Of a DNA stretch of 64,000 nt, positions 8,812 through 17,869 are shown piece after piece. Made by a program: the position numbers and the translations under genes. Each line of letters starts with the position of its first letter. The first letter of the stretch is position 1. Below the pieces are notes generated by a model, which made no database searches, had not been told where the DNA came from, and worked only from the letters and a program-made list of their open reading frames with translations. The stretch is taken from assembly GCF_030813005.1 (NCBI RefSeq), contig NZ_JAUSTU010000006.1, positions 143,402-207,401 on the forward strand, written 5' to 3'. The stretch comes from Robertmurraya andreesenii. GTDB lineage: Bacteria > Bacillota > Bacilli > Bacillales > Cytobacillaceae.

Positions 8812-10995
8812 ATGACTCAATACGTTCAAATTGGAAATCTTCAGGTTGCAGGAATTCTTGCTGATTTTATTAATTCTGAGGCCCTTCCAGGGAGCCAAGT
8901 GGACCAAGATCAATTTTGGGCTGGGTTCGAAGCGCTAATTAAAGATTTAGCTCCAAAGAATAAGGCATTATTAGCACGTCGTGATGAAATTCAGGAGAAG
9001 TTGAATCAATGGCATAAAGAAAATAAAGAGTTTAATTTTGAAAAATATAAGCGCTTCCTTGAGGAAATTGGTTATCTTGAGCCAGAGGTTGAAGACTATC
9101 AAGTGACAACAGAGAATGTGGACCCTGAGGTTGCTTTAGTTGCAGGGCCGCAATTGGTTGTACCTGTTGACAATGCTCGTTATGCGTTAAATGCAGCGAA
9201 TGCCCGCTGGGGAAGCCTCTATGATGCTCTTTATGGCACGGATGCGATTAGTGAGGAAGGTGGAGCTCATCGCGAGGGAGCATACAACCCTGTAAGAGGT
9301 GCTAAGGTAATTGAATTTGCGAGGGAGTTTCTTGACCAAGCGGCACCATTGGCTGACGGTTCACATAAGGATGCGGAAAAATACTCCGTTGCGAATGGCA
9401 AGCTAGTTGTTCAATTAGCAAACGGAGCGACAACAGGTCTAGTAGATGATTCTAAATTTGTTGGTTATCAAGGAAGCGGGGATGAGCCATCTGCAGTCCT
9501 ATTAAAAAATAACGGCCTTCATTTTGAAATTCAAATCGACCGTGAATCACCAATTGGAAAAACAGATAAGGCTGGCGTGAAGGATGTATTAATGGAGTCG
9601 GCTCTATCTACGATTATGGACTGTGAGGATTCTGTGGCGGCTGTTGATGCAGAGGATAAGGTTCACGTCTATCGCAACTGGCTCGGTCTCATGAAAGGGG
9701 ATTTAACTGCTACCTTCAAAAAAGGAGGCAAGACAATGACCCGTGCCATGAATCCTGACCGAGAGTATACTTCTCCAACTGGAGAGGAAGTTACCCTAAA
9801 GGGACGCTCCCTCATGTTCACTCGTAATGTTGGTCATTTAATGACAACAAATGCGATTTTAAGCCCAGACGGAGAAGAAATTCCAGAAGGGATCATGGAT
9901 ACAGTTCTGACGAGTTTAATTGGCAAACATACTCTTTTAGGCACTGGTAAATTCCAAAATTCATCCGAGGGTTCCATCTATATTGTAAAGCCTAAAATGC
10001 ATGGCTCTGAGGAAGTAGCTTTTGCTAATGAACTTTTCGATCGTGTCGAGGATTTACTTGGACTAGAGCGCAATACCTTAAAAATCGGAGTTATGGATGA
10101 GGAACGCCGTACAACCATTAACTTAAAGAATGCGATTAGTAAGGTAAAAGAAAGAGTCGTCTTTATTAACACCGGTTTCCTCGATCGAACTGGCGACGAA
10201 ATGCATACATCCATGGAAGCAGGACCGATGATTCGCAAGAACGATATGAAGGCGACCAAGTGGTTACAAGGTTACGAGAAATCTAATGTTAATGTCGGGC
10301 TTTCCGTGGGCTTCCAGGGCCACGCTCAAATTGGTAAAGGAATGTGGGCTATGCCGGATATGATGGCTGAGATGATTAAGCAAAAAATTGGTCATCCACA
10401 GTCAGGGGCGAACACGGCTTGGGTTCCATCGCCAACAGCAGCAACATTGCATGCCCTTCACTATCATCAGGTAAGCGTTGCTGAAGTCCAAAATGAATTA
10501 CTCAAAGAGGCTGCAAATGCAGATTTACAAGATGATATTTTAACCATCCCGGTTGCTGAAAATCCTACATGGACACCGGAGGAAATCCAGCAAGAGCTAG
10601 ATAACAACGCACAAGGGATTCTAGGCTATGTTGTCCGTTGGGTTGAACAGGGTGTTGGTTGTTCGAAGGTTCCTGATATTAATAACATTGGATTGATGGA
10701 GGATAGAGCAACACTCCGTATCTCTAGTCAACATATGGCAAACTGGCTTCACCATGGTATTGTAACCGAAGAGCAAGTATTAGAGACATTGAAGCGGATG
10801 GCAAAGGTAGTTGATGAGCAAAACGCAGGAGATGCTGCTTATCGTCCAATGGCTGCAAATTATGATGAATCCGTTGCCTTCCAAGCTGCATGTGACCTAG
10901 TATTTAAGGGCTACGAACAGCCTAATGGCTATACAGAGCCAATTCTACATCGTCGCCGTGCAGAATTTAAAGCGAAGGTTGCTGTAGCAAAATAA
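8812..10995 (+). CDS. glcB: Malate synthase G
   Basis: A 727-residue protein, the expected length for the monomeric G isoform (E. coli 723), which condenses glyoxylate with acetyl-CoA to malate. The family's typical blocks are present: NARWGSLYDALYGTDAI near the N-terminus, the MDCEDSVAAVDAEDK catalytic-base and magnesium region (about residues 267-281), MHGSEEVAFANELF, and MGWAM-like KGMWAMPDMMAEM. The C-terminal RISSQHMANWLHHG segment contains the second catalytic region. AGGAGGA lies ten bases before the ATG. It has its own promoter but sits directly after glcEFD, so glyoxylate made by that complex would be used here. Confidence 0.98.
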   Translation: MTQYVQIGNLQVAGILADFINSEALPGSQVDQDQFWAGFEALIKDLAPKNKALLARRDEIQEKLNQWHKENKEFNFEKYKRFLEEIGYLEPEVEDYQVTTENVDPEVALVAGPQLVVPVDNARYALNAANARWGSLYDALYGTDAISEEGGAHREGAYNPVRGAKVIEFAREFLDQAAPLADGSHKDAEKYSVANGKLVVQLANGATTGLVDDSKFVGYQGSGDEPSAVLLKNNGLHFEIQIDRESPIGKTDKAGVKDVLMESALSTIMDCEDSVAAVDAEDKVHVYRNWLGLMKGDLTATFKKGGKTMTRAMNPDREYTSPTGEEVTLKGRSLMFTRNVGHLMTTNAILSPDGEEIPEGIMDTVLTSLIGKHTLLGTGKFQNSSEGSIYIVKPKMHGSEEVAFANELFDRVEDLLGLERNTLKIGVMDEERRTTINLKNAISKVKERVVFINTGFLDRTGDEMHTSMEAGPMIRKNDMKATKWLQGYEKSNVNVGLSVGFQGHAQIGKGMWAMPDMMAEMIKQKIGHPQSGANTAWVPSPTAATLHALHYHQVSVAEVQNELLKEAANADLQDDILTIPVAENPTWTPEEIQQELDNNAQGILGYVVRWVEQGVGCSKVPDINNIGLMEDRATLRISSQHMANWLHHGIVTEEQVLETLKRMAKVVDEQNAGDAAYRPMAANYDESVAFQAACDLVFKGYEQPNGYTEPILHRRRAEFKAKVAVAK

Positions 10996-11011
10996 TATGA
11001 TAAATTTAGTG

Positions 11012-11082
11012 GGTTGGTGCACCAACCGACAATAAAATATTCACACCGTATAGAGGCATTCTATCTTGAAAAAGAATGCCTC
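11012..11082 (+). terminator. Two hairpins after glcB
   Basis: First, a perfect 16-base palindrome GGTTGGTGCACCAACC (11012-11027). Second, GAGGCATTC (11053-11061) pairs with GAATGCCTC (11074-11082), nine perfect pairs with a 12-base loop, followed by CTTCTTC. The second is the better candidate for the glcB terminator; the pyrimidine tail is only moderately T-rich. Confidence 0.5.
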
Positions 11083-11217
11083 CTTCTTCATACTAGATAT
11101 CAGATAAGCAGAACAGCAGAGAACCACCAAAGAGATAACATCGTAGAGACTCATTTAGCTAAGACATCGCATGAATTCACAGTATATTCAAAAAAAACTA
11201 AGCGAAGGAGAAGCAAA

Positions 11218-11997
11218 ATGAAATTCACGCGTTTTAGAGTCGGTTCGACTACCTATACAGGTGTCGTTGCAAATGATGTTATACGAGAAATTAAAGGTGA
11301 TATTTTCAAAGATTGGTCCTATACGGGACAAGTCTTTTCAACGGATGAAGCGGTGTTTCTAGCTCCCCTAGAACCAAATCAGATCATTGGAATCGGAGCA
11401 AACTTTGTCGCGGAAAAGACAGATCTTCCAAATACTCTCCCAGACATTCCGGTGTTCTTCTTTAAACCGACTTCATCCGTTATTGGTCCTGAGGAGAATA
11501 TTAACATCCCTGTAGGTTGTGAGGAAGTGAAATTTGAATCGGAGCTGGCTGTCATTATTGGAAAGGAAGCAAAAGATCTTGAGGAGTCGGAGGTTTTCGA
11601 CTACATATTCGGTTATACAATCGGAAACGATGTGACCGCACCGCAATTTTTCCATGAGGCTGGCCATTGGACTGTCGGAAAATCCTTTGATACGTTCACA
11701 CCGCTTGGGCCGGTAATCGAGACAGAGCTAGAGATAGAAAAAATAAAAATTCGCGCTAAAGTGAATGGAGTAGAAAAACAAAATAGTGGAACAGAATTGA
11801 TGATTATTTCTATTCCCAAAATGATTTCTTATCTCTCTAAAGTAATGACGTTGCAGCCAGGAGATGTAATCCTCACGGGCAGCCCGGTTGGAGCGGAATT
11901 TGTTCGCGCAAATGATATCATTGAATGTGAAATTGAAGAAATAGGGGTATTAAGAAACACATTTACGCTATATGAAAAGATAGGAGCTGAAAGTTAA
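11218..11997 (+). CDS. Fumarylacetoacetate hydrolase (FAH) family protein
   Basis: A 259-residue FAH-family protein. These metal-dependent enzymes hydrolyse or decarboxylate 2-oxo acids (acylpyruvases, oxaloacetate decarboxylase, 2-hydroxyhepta-2,4-diene-1,7-dioate isomerase). The metal site is visible as the two glutamates of KFESELAVIIGK and the aspartate of GYTIGNDVTAP. The C-terminal PGDVILTGSPVG motif is typical. ATG at 11218 has AAGGAG seven bases upstream; the frame stays open to 11014, but that extension crosses the hairpins after glcB and has no such site. It is followed nine bases later by an IclR regulator. The exact substrate cannot be told; a role near oxaloacetate or another 2-oxo acid would suit the locus. 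Confidence 0.88.
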   Translation: MKFTRFRVGSTTYTGVVANDVIREIKGDIFKDWSYTGQVFSTDEAVFLAPLEPNQIIGIGANFVAEKTDLPNTLPDIPVFFFKPTSSVIGPEENINIPVGCEEVKFESELAVIIGKEAKDLEESEVFDYIFGYTIGNDVTAPQFFHEAGHWTVGKSFDTFTPLGPVIETELEIEKIKIRAKVNGVEKQNSGTELMIISIPKMISYLSKVMTLQPGDVILTGSPVGAEFVRANDIIECEIEEIGVLRNTFTLYEKIGAES

Positions 11998-12005
11998 ACA
12001 TTCAT

Positions 12006-12788
12006 ATGAATAATAAAGATAGGGAAAATACGGTTAAGTCGGTAGGGCGGGCTTTAGACATTATCGCCATGGTAAGCTCCAAGAAGGGCGGTCTTGGTGT
12101 GACAGAGATTGCCAATCAAATCGATATTAATAAAAGCTCCGTCTATCGAATTTTGTCAACATTAGTGCAATATGGATATGTTGAACAAGACGTAGAAACA
12201 GGACGTTATAAGCTTGGCTATAAATTCCTGGAAATTAGTTCAAGATTATTAGAATCGATTGATTTACGAACAGAGGCAAAGCCATTCCTACTTGAGCTTG
12301 AGCGAGATACTAATGAGGTTATTCATCTAGTTGTCTATGATCAGGGCGAGGTCGTCTATATTGAAAAATTGGAAGGCAATGAAACATTGAGAATGCATTC
12401 AAAGGTAGGAAAAAGAGCCCCTATGCATTGTACCTCTGTAGGGAAAGCCATTCTCGCACATTTGCCACTCAATATTGTATTAGACATCATCGACCGTAAA
12501 GGGTTGCCCATGCATACGGATAAAACGATAACCGACAAGGATGAATTTCTCCAAGAACTCGTGAAAGTGAAGCAGCTTGGATACGCATTGGATTTGGAGG
12601 AAAATGAGACGGGAATCACCTGTATTGCTGTTCCAATTTTTGACCATTTAGGAAAAGTCGTCGCTTCGGTCAGTATTTCAGGCCCGACCATGAGAATGAC
12701 AGATGAGAGACTGGAGCGTTTAAAAGAAAAAATGATGACTGCTGGCAGAATGATTTCCGCAAGACTCGGTTATGTTGGAAATTCATAA
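12006..12788 (+). CDS. IclR-family transcriptional regulator
   Basis: A 260-residue regulator. The N-terminal winged helix-turn-helix (about residues 12-70) includes GVTEIANQIDINKSSVYRIL. The C-terminal GAF-like effector domain carries the family signature around MHCTSVGKAILAHLP and ETGITCIAVPIFDHLG. IclR proteins commonly control glyoxylate, allantoin or aromatic-acid genes. Only eight bases separate it from the FAH gene, and no strong ribosome binding site precedes its ATG, so it is probably translated by coupling. It may control the permease gene that follows, whose upstream region holds two palindromes. Confidence 0.92.
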   Translation: MNNKDRENTVKSVGRALDIIAMVSSKKGGLGVTEIANQIDINKSSVYRILSTLVQYGYVEQDVETGRYKLGYKFLEISSRLLESIDLRTEAKPFLLELERDTNEVIHLVVYDQGEVVYIEKLEGNETLRMHSKVGKRAPMHCTSVGKAILAHLPLNIVLDIIDRKGLPMHTDKTITDKDEFLQELVKVKQLGYALDLEENETGITCIAVPIFDHLGKVVASVSISGPTMRMTDERLERLKEKMMTAGRMISARLGYVGNS

Positions 12789-12955
12789 TTTTTATGAAAA
12801 TTTGTTTGAAATCTTTAGGTTTTGACCAATATTGTTCCTATTTTAGCTTTACTAGAAATCTACTAGGGTAGGATAAACTTTGGAAAAACCTTGAAAAAGA
12901 TATTTCGAACAAATTTTTTTATTTTACTTTATTTAAAAAATTTTCAAAATATTTG

Positions 12956-12983
12956 TTGAATCATAAAATAAACTGTGTATAAT
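12956..12983 (+). promoter_or_regulatory. Promoter of the lactate/glycolate permease gene
   Basis: TTGAAT (12956-12961), 16-base spacer, perfect TATAAT (12978-12983). The 312-base gap 12789-13100 also holds two palindromes downstream of this promoter and otherwise only AT-rich sequence. Confidence 0.55.
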
Positions 12984-13000
12984 CTTATTTAGGATGTATC

Positions 13001-13053
13001 TGTTATATAACATTTTTTGTATTGTTGTATAACTTTGTTGCTTATTAAGCAAC
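13001..13053. promoter_or_regulatory. Two palindromes in the permease leader (candidate operators)
   Basis: TGTTATATAACA (13001-13012) is a perfect 12-base palindrome and GTTGCTTA-T-TAAGCAAC (13037-13053) a dyad with 8-bp arms. Both lie between the predicted transcription start (about 12990) and the gene. They could bind the IclR or GntR regulator. The second, followed by AT-rich sequence, could alternatively act as a weak attenuator. Confidence 0.4.
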
Positions 13054-13100
13054 AGTAGAAATTATTATTTTTTATTAACAAACTTGAAAGGGGAAATGTT

Positions 13101-14882
13101 ATGAGTACAGGCATGTTAGGTTTTTTATCGCTTCTGCCAATTATTGCAGTTGCCATCTTTCTCGTAGGGCTTCGTTGGCCTGCTAGTAAAGCAATGCCAA
13201 TTTCCTACGTAGTCGCAATCGTTCTAGCTTTATTTGTTTGGAAGGTGCCAGGAGCTAATGTTGCTGCTGCCTCACTCCATGGTCTTTTCACAGCAGGAAC
13301 ACTTTTGTACATTATTTTTGGAGCGATTCTACTTTTAAATACGCTTCAGGAAAGCGGTGGAATTAAGACGATTCGTCAAGGATTTACAGATATTTCACCA
13401 GACAGACGTATTCAGGTTATTATTGTAGCTTGGTTATTCGGCTCATTTATTGAAGGTTCTGCGGGATTTGGTACACCTGCTGCTGTTGCGGTACCATTAA
13501 TGGTTGGATTAGGCTTCCCAGCAATGGCTGCCGTTGTTGCAGGGATGATCATCCAAAGTACTCCAGTTTCCTTTGGAGCCGTTGGAACACCAATGCTAGT
13601 AGGAGCTCAATCGGGCTTAGCAGCTGACCCTAGTATTACAAATGATTTTCTAGCATTAACTGTTAGTATTGCTGAAAAAGTCTCAATCTTGCACATGATT
13701 GCAGGTACTTTAGTTCCACTTATCGTGGTTGCATTCATGACAAAATTCTTCGGTAAGAACAAGTCCTTTACTGAAGGCTTAAAGATTTGGAAATTTGCTT
13801 TGTTCTCTGCCTTTGCTATGACGATTCCATATGTGATTGTAGCAAATACACTTGGACCTGAGTTCCCATCGATGGTTGGTGGACTTGTTGGTTTAGCGAT
13901 TGTCATCTTTGCAGCGAAAAAAGGCTTCCTAATGCCAAAGGATGAGGTATGGGATTTTGAAGAAAAATCAAAATGGGATCCTGAATGGTCTGGTAAAATT
14001 GAGATTAAAGATATAGCGCACAAAAGTGGCAGCATGAGCATGGGGAAGGCATGGATTCCATATGTATTAGTCGGAATTTTCTTAATATTAACAAGATTGA
14101 AATCCTTGCCATTTATGGAATGGAGTCAAGCTTGGACGCTAAAATGGGAAAACATCTTCGATTCGGGAATTACATCTAGTTTTCAACCTCTTTACTCACC
14201 TGGTGCAATCTTCATCTTAGTATCCCTAATCACATATTTCTTACATGGAATGGACGGTAAAGCCTATGGGCGTGCATTGAGCCAATCCGCAAAGACAATG
14301 ATCTCTGCTTCAACTGCTTTAATTTTTACAGTCCCAATGGTTCAGGTTTTCTTAAATACTGGTGGCGGAGCAGCTGGGTATGAAAGAATGCCAATCGAAC
14401 TTGCGAATGGTGTTGCAGCATTAGTTGGAGATGCTTGGCCAATTTTTGCAACCTTTATTGGAGGAATCGGGGCCTTTATTGCTGGTAGTAACACGGTCAG
14501 TAATATGATGTTCTCCTTGTTCCAATACGATGTCGGTTCACAGATTGGGGTTAATCCAGAGTGGATCGTTGCATTGCAAGCAGTTGGTGGAGCAGCAGGG
14601 AATATGATTTGTGTTCATAACGTAGTTGCTGCATCGGCTGTTGTTGGTTTAGTAGGAAAAGAAGGAACCGTTATCAGAAAAACACTTCTGCCATTTACCT
14701 ATTATGCCTTATTGCTTGGTGCACTTGGATACTCAATCGTGTGGTGGAACGAAAAAGGAATCTTCAATATTGGTTCCATCATTGCGGCAGCGATTGCCAT
14801 CGGAGCCATTTATATCATTGCAACCAACAACAAGAGAGCACAGCTTCTTGTATCGAATTCTGGTATAAACACACCAAAATAA
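13101..14882 (+). CDS. L-lactate/glycolate permease (LctP family)
   Basis: A 593-residue LctP-family transporter that imports lactate or glycolate with protons. It is almost wholly hydrophobic, with about 13-14 membrane segments, and has the family blocks FIEGSAGFGTPAAVAVPLMVGLG-type (around residues 115-137), SFGAVGTPM, and SNTVSNMMFSLFQ near residue 465. AAGGGGA lies about nine bases before the ATG. LldP and GlcA of E. coli (551 and 560 residues) belong to the same family and cannot be separated by sequence alone; adjacency to glycolate oxidase and malate synthase G favours glycolate as a substrate. Confidence 0.92.
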   Translation: MSTGMLGFLSLLPIIAVAIFLVGLRWPASKAMPISYVVAIVLALFVWKVPGANVAAASLHGLFTAGTLLYIIFGAILLLNTLQESGGIKTIRQGFTDISPDRRIQVIIVAWLFGSFIEGSAGFGTPAAVAVPLMVGLGFPAMAAVVAGMIIQSTPVSFGAVGTPMLVGAQSGLAADPSITNDFLALTVSIAEKVSILHMIAGTLVPLIVVAFMTKFFGKNKSFTEGLKIWKFALFSAFAMTIPYVIVANTLGPEFPSMVGGLVGLAIVIFAAKKGFLMPKDEVWDFEEKSKWDPEWSGKIEIKDIAHKSGSMSMGKAWIPYVLVGIFLILTRLKSLPFMEWSQAWTLKWENIFDSGITSSFQPLYSPGAIFILVSLITYFLHGMDGKAYGRALSQSAKTMISASTALIFTVPMVQVFLNTGGGAAGYERMPIELANGVAALVGDAWPIFATFIGGIGAFIAGSNTVSNMMFSLFQYDVGSQIGVNPEWIVALQAVGGAAGNMICVHNVVAASAVVGLVGKEGTVIRKTLLPFTYYALLLGALGYSIVWWNEKGIFNIGSIIAAAIAIGAIYIIATNNKRAQLLVSNSGINTPK

Positions 14883-14890
14883 GTAGCTAT

Positions 14891-14920
14891 GAAAAGTCTA
14901 GGTTTATGCCTAGACTTTTC
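14891..14920 (+). terminator. Terminator of the permease gene
   Basis: Perfect 12-bp stem, GAAAAGTCTAGG (14891-14902) with CCTAGACTTTTC (14909-14920), six-base loop, T-rich 3' arm. It lies eight bases after the stop. It could also act on transcripts arriving from the opposite strand. Confidence 0.8.
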
Positions 14921-14970
14921 TCATTGGAACAAAAAATCCCTCAACATTAAACGGCTAATTGAGAGAGTCC

Positions 14971-15141
14971 TTATATTTTATAGGTTGTTTTTTGATACTT
15001 AAGCATGTATTGGTCAAGGAGCTGGCTTAATTCAATTGTTTTTTTGCTGGAGAGACCCTCCTTCATTCCCGATTGAATCATTTCCTTTCTCAATGTTTCA
15101 ATCATATTGACTAATTTTTTTTCGTTAGCAAGTACAGCCAT
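14971..15141 (-). CDS. Spo0E-family aspartyl-phosphate phosphatase (small ORF)
   Basis: A 56-residue protein easily missed because of its size. It has the Spo0E signature SQ-x-LD (SQLLDQYMLKY near residues 39-49), preceded by a first helix (NEKKLVNMIETLRKEMIQSG), so a two-helix hairpin is expected. Spo0E-type phosphatases remove phosphate from Spo0A or related response regulators and so hold back sporulation or related developmental switches. AAAGGAG lies 11 bases before the ATG. It is transcribed alone on the minus strand between the permease terminator and the ferredoxin gene. It supports a spore-forming Bacillaceae host. Confidence 0.8.
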   Translation of the reverse strand: MAVLANEKKLVNMIETLRKEMIQSGMKEGLSSKKTIELSQLLDQYMLKYQKTTYKI

Positions 15142-15299
15142 TGTGGTAACTGCTCCTTTAAATAAAGTCCTAATAGATCTGCTTATCTGAAAACAATCAG
15201 AATATAGTAGCTTCCCTTTACTATTACTTAAAAGGGATTATATCCATATTAATACAAATATTAACAGATGTCAGTGACTTTTACCACAAATAAACTCTA

Positions 15300-15842
15300 T
15301 TATCTATTAAGAAAATACCTTTTTCTATCTTTCACAGAATAAAAAGCCACAGATGGCTGGGTCATGCGGATATCAGGAAATCCCTCAATCGTTGGTACCG
15401 CATCAGGATCATGGAATTCTTCTAAATCTGCAATCGTTAATGCACCGGTTGTACAGGCTTCAACGCAAGCAGGAGGAAGTCCTTTGTCCTGTCGAGGATA
15501 ACACATTTGACACTTCGAGACCTTGTTCGTCTCGAAGTTATATTGCGGCGCTCCGTAAGGACAAGCATTTACGCAAAGCTGGCAACCTGTACAAAGATTG
15601 GAATCAATGAGAACAATGCCATCATGACGCTTTGTAAATGCATTTTCAGGACAAACACGAAAGCATTCTGGACTGCTGCAGTGATTGCAGGAATTAGACA
15701 GAAAACTCTCGGATGTAAGCCTTGACACACGGCGCCAGCGGATATTTCCCTCTGTATTATTTTCATTCCGACAAGCGACTTCGCAAGCTATACATCCAAT
15801 ACACATATCAGCATCAAATATAAATCCCATTTGTTTCGTCAT
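15300..15842 (-). CDS. 4Fe-4S ferredoxin-type electron transfer subunit (DmsB/PhsB-like)
   Basis: A 180-residue subunit with four [4Fe-4S] cysteine groups: C14/17/20/24, C52/55/60/64, C84/87/90/94 and C111/114/126/130. This is the DmsB/NrfC/PhsB pattern that links a molybdopterin catalytic subunit to the quinone pool. It lies 19 bases after the molybdopterin oxidoreductase gene on the same strand. No membrane anchor gene follows, so its electron donor is not identified. Without a signal peptide, it is expected to work in the cytoplasm. Confidence 0.9.
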   Translation of the reverse strand: MTKQMGFIFDADMCIGCIACEVACRNENNTEGNIRWRRVSRLTSESFLSNSCNHCSSPECFRVCPENAFTKRHDGIVLIDSNLCTGCQLCVNACPYGAPQYNFETNKVSKCQMCYPRQDKGLPPACVEACTTGALTIADLEEFHDPDAVPTIEGFPDIRMTQPSVAFYSVKDRKRYFLNR

Positions 15843-15861
15843 CTAGATCGTCTTCTTTCCG

Positions 15862-17853
15862 TCATAGTTTTGAGATGGCTACAAAGCTATCATAAAAATA
15901 GATTGTAGTCGGGGCCATATCCATTTCTGCGTGTATTCCGATAAGCTGGTTGATAGAATTCACTCCTGTTTGTTTGACAAGTAGACAATCAGAAGGCAAT
16001 TGCGGGTTTGTTTTGGTCTTTGCGATAACTGAACCGTTCTCGTTATATATTTTTACTTTCATATTATTTGAAATCCCAGAGCTTGCGGCGATATTTTCGT
16101 TTATTTCAACAATTGTTTCTTCTCCTTCATCAACAGTTGGTTGGAGCCAGGGTAGATTACCAAACTGTGAATGAATTTGGAGCAGTGACTGCGGTGAGAG
16201 CAGTCGAAATGGATATGAATGTTTTTCCTGTTTCCTCCATTCTGAATCATCATAAATCCTTTTGACATCATTCGAATTAATGAAGGAAAAAAAACCTTCC
16301 TGTTTTCTTTCATCCCTCCGTGGCTTAGGTCCTTCTAATAAATCCTTATAGCTCTTAATTCCGTACAAATCTCTCACCTTCTCATTCAATTCTTTCTCAA
16401 TCCAATCTAGTGGCTCTAGCTTGGACGGAAAGGTAGAGAATTGGGGAGATATTTCGTTCAATCTTTGGGTTAGTTCCCCGGCAATTTTTAGATCACTTTT
16501 TGCTTCGTAGAAAGGAGGGAGCGTTTTTTCATTCACTGCAAGCCAATGATGCCAATAACTGACGTTTAGATCCTCCTCCTCAAAATGACTTGCTGCAGGG
16601 AGAACAATGTCGGATAGTTTCGCTGTCTCCGTCATAAATAAATCTACCGTGATGATTAGTTCTAAGCTACTAATCAGCTCTTTCCAGGCCTTCATATTAT
16701 GATCCTGGGCAAGCGGGTTGCGTGAGGCGATCCATAATAGCTTTAGTGGCGGGTCCTTAAGCCTGTTTGATTCCCCGGCAAAATTGGAAATGTTGACCCT
16801 TCTTGAGTCCTTAATAGTTGGATGTTTTTTTTCAGGGAAATTTAAGAGATTCATAGGAAAATCGCTAATATCTCCGTGGGCATAATAGACACCCCCGTAT
16901 TTAAGATTGCCAGAAATGGCCGCCAAGGAGCTAATTGCTTTAATACTTTGACCGCCAAACTCATTGCGTTGCAGACCGAACCCGCTCCATGTAGCAACAG
17001 GTTTTAGATTTCCATACAAATCCGCTAGCTCTTCCATTACTTCGAGTCTAACCCCTGTGTGCTTACATATCTCTGAAATTTGAGTGTTTGATAGAAGCTC
17101 TTTATACTCGCGAAATCCTGCTTGATTTTCTACAAAGGAGAGATCGGCCATTCCTTTTTCGAGAATGATCTCCGCAATTCCTAATGCGAGGAGCGCATCG
17201 GTACCAGGATTTATTTGCACAAATAAATCGGCCTTGGCAGCCGTTTCTGTATATATTGGGTCAATGACAACGAGCTTCCCACCGTTTTTTCGTGCATTGT
17301 AAATAAACTTCATTTGATGAATATTAGTAACAGCAGGATTCGCCCCCCAGATAACAATCATTTTGGCATTCGCCATATTTTCAGGAATCGGGCTAATGAA
17401 ATCACCAAAGGCATCTCTAATAGCTGCTTCTCCAGTAGCTAGACAGAGATCTCCGTATGTCTTTGTATGTGGTCCAATGCTATTGAACATCCCTTCCACA
17501 GCGTAATGCAGCAAACCTAAGTTTCCTGAAAATTTATTAAATCCACTTACTAGATTAGAACCGTAGCGGCGGTAGAGCTCAACCATTTTCTCAGCGATAA
17601 TGGTATAGGCCTCGTCCCATGAAATCCTTTTCCAATTCCCAGAGCCCCTTGATGCTTGGATCATCGGATATTTTAAACGCAAAGGGTTATCCACGTATTG
17701 GGTATAGGCATAGCCCTTGGCACACAAATGTCCTCCGGTAAAGCCATGCTTTGGATCACCCGTTATCTTTAGCAATTGATCATCTTCCACATAGGAGAGA
17801 ATGCTGCAGGTTCCAAAGCAGTTTCTGGGGCATACATTGCGAGTTATTTTCAT
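15862..17853 (-). CDS. Molybdopterin-dependent oxidoreductase, cytoplasmic (YyaE-like)
   Basis: A 663-residue member of the DMSO reductase superfamily. It opens directly with the [4Fe-4S] motif C8-x3-C12-x3-C16-x27-C44, so there is no Tat signal and the enzyme should be cytoplasmic. A molybdopterin-binding region (IVIWGANPAVTNIHQMKFIY), the central oxidoreductase fold and a C-terminal dinucleotide-binding domain follow. C137 in the YGDLCLATGE segment is the likely molybdenum ligand, which would place it with the cysteine-ligand branch (thiosulfate/polysulfide reductases and relatives) rather than the serine branch; this is an inference from position. It resembles B. subtilis YyaE in size and opening sequence, as I remember it. 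The substrate is unknown. Confidence 0.88.
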   Translation of the reverse strand: MKITRNVCPRNCFGTCSILSYVEDDQLLKITGDPKHGFTGGHLCAKGYAYTQYVDNPLRLKYPMIQASRGSGNWKRISWDEAYTIIAEKMVELYRRYGSNLVSGFNKFSGNLGLLHYAVEGMFNSIGPHTKTYGDLCLATGEAAIRDAFGDFISPIPENMANAKMIVIWGANPAVTNIHQMKFIYNARKNGGKLVVIDPIYTETAAKADLFVQINPGTDALLALGIAEIILEKGMADLSFVENQAGFREYKELLSNTQISEICKHTGVRLEVMEELADLYGNLKPVATWSGFGLQRNEFGGQSIKAISSLAAISGNLKYGGVYYAHGDISDFPMNLLNFPEKKHPTIKDSRRVNISNFAGESNRLKDPPLKLLWIASRNPLAQDHNMKAWKELISSLELIITVDLFMTETAKLSDIVLPAASHFEEEDLNVSYWHHWLAVNEKTLPPFYEAKSDLKIAGELTQRLNEISPQFSTFPSKLEPLDWIEKELNEKVRDLYGIKSYKDLLEGPKPRRDERKQEGFFSFINSNDVKRIYDDSEWRKQEKHSYPFRLLSPQSLLQIHSQFGNLPWLQPTVDEGEETIVEINENIAASSGISNNMKVKIYNENGSVIAKTKTNPQLPSDCLLVKQTGVNSINQLIGIHAEMDMAPTTIYFYDSFVAISKL

Positions 17854-17869
17854 CGACAGATCACCTACT

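Noticed and set aside
9978..10259. 93-codon minus-strand frame inside malate synthase
   Set aside because: Antisense to a well-conserved coding region; low-complexity serine-rich translation and no ribosome binding site.
11014..11217. N-terminal extension of the FAH protein
   Set aside because: The extension crosses two hairpins and is not FAH-like; ATG at 11218 has a good ribosome binding site.
13607..14041. 144-codon minus-strand frame inside the permease gene
   Set aside because: Shadow of a hydrophobic coding sequence; no family resemblance or start signals.
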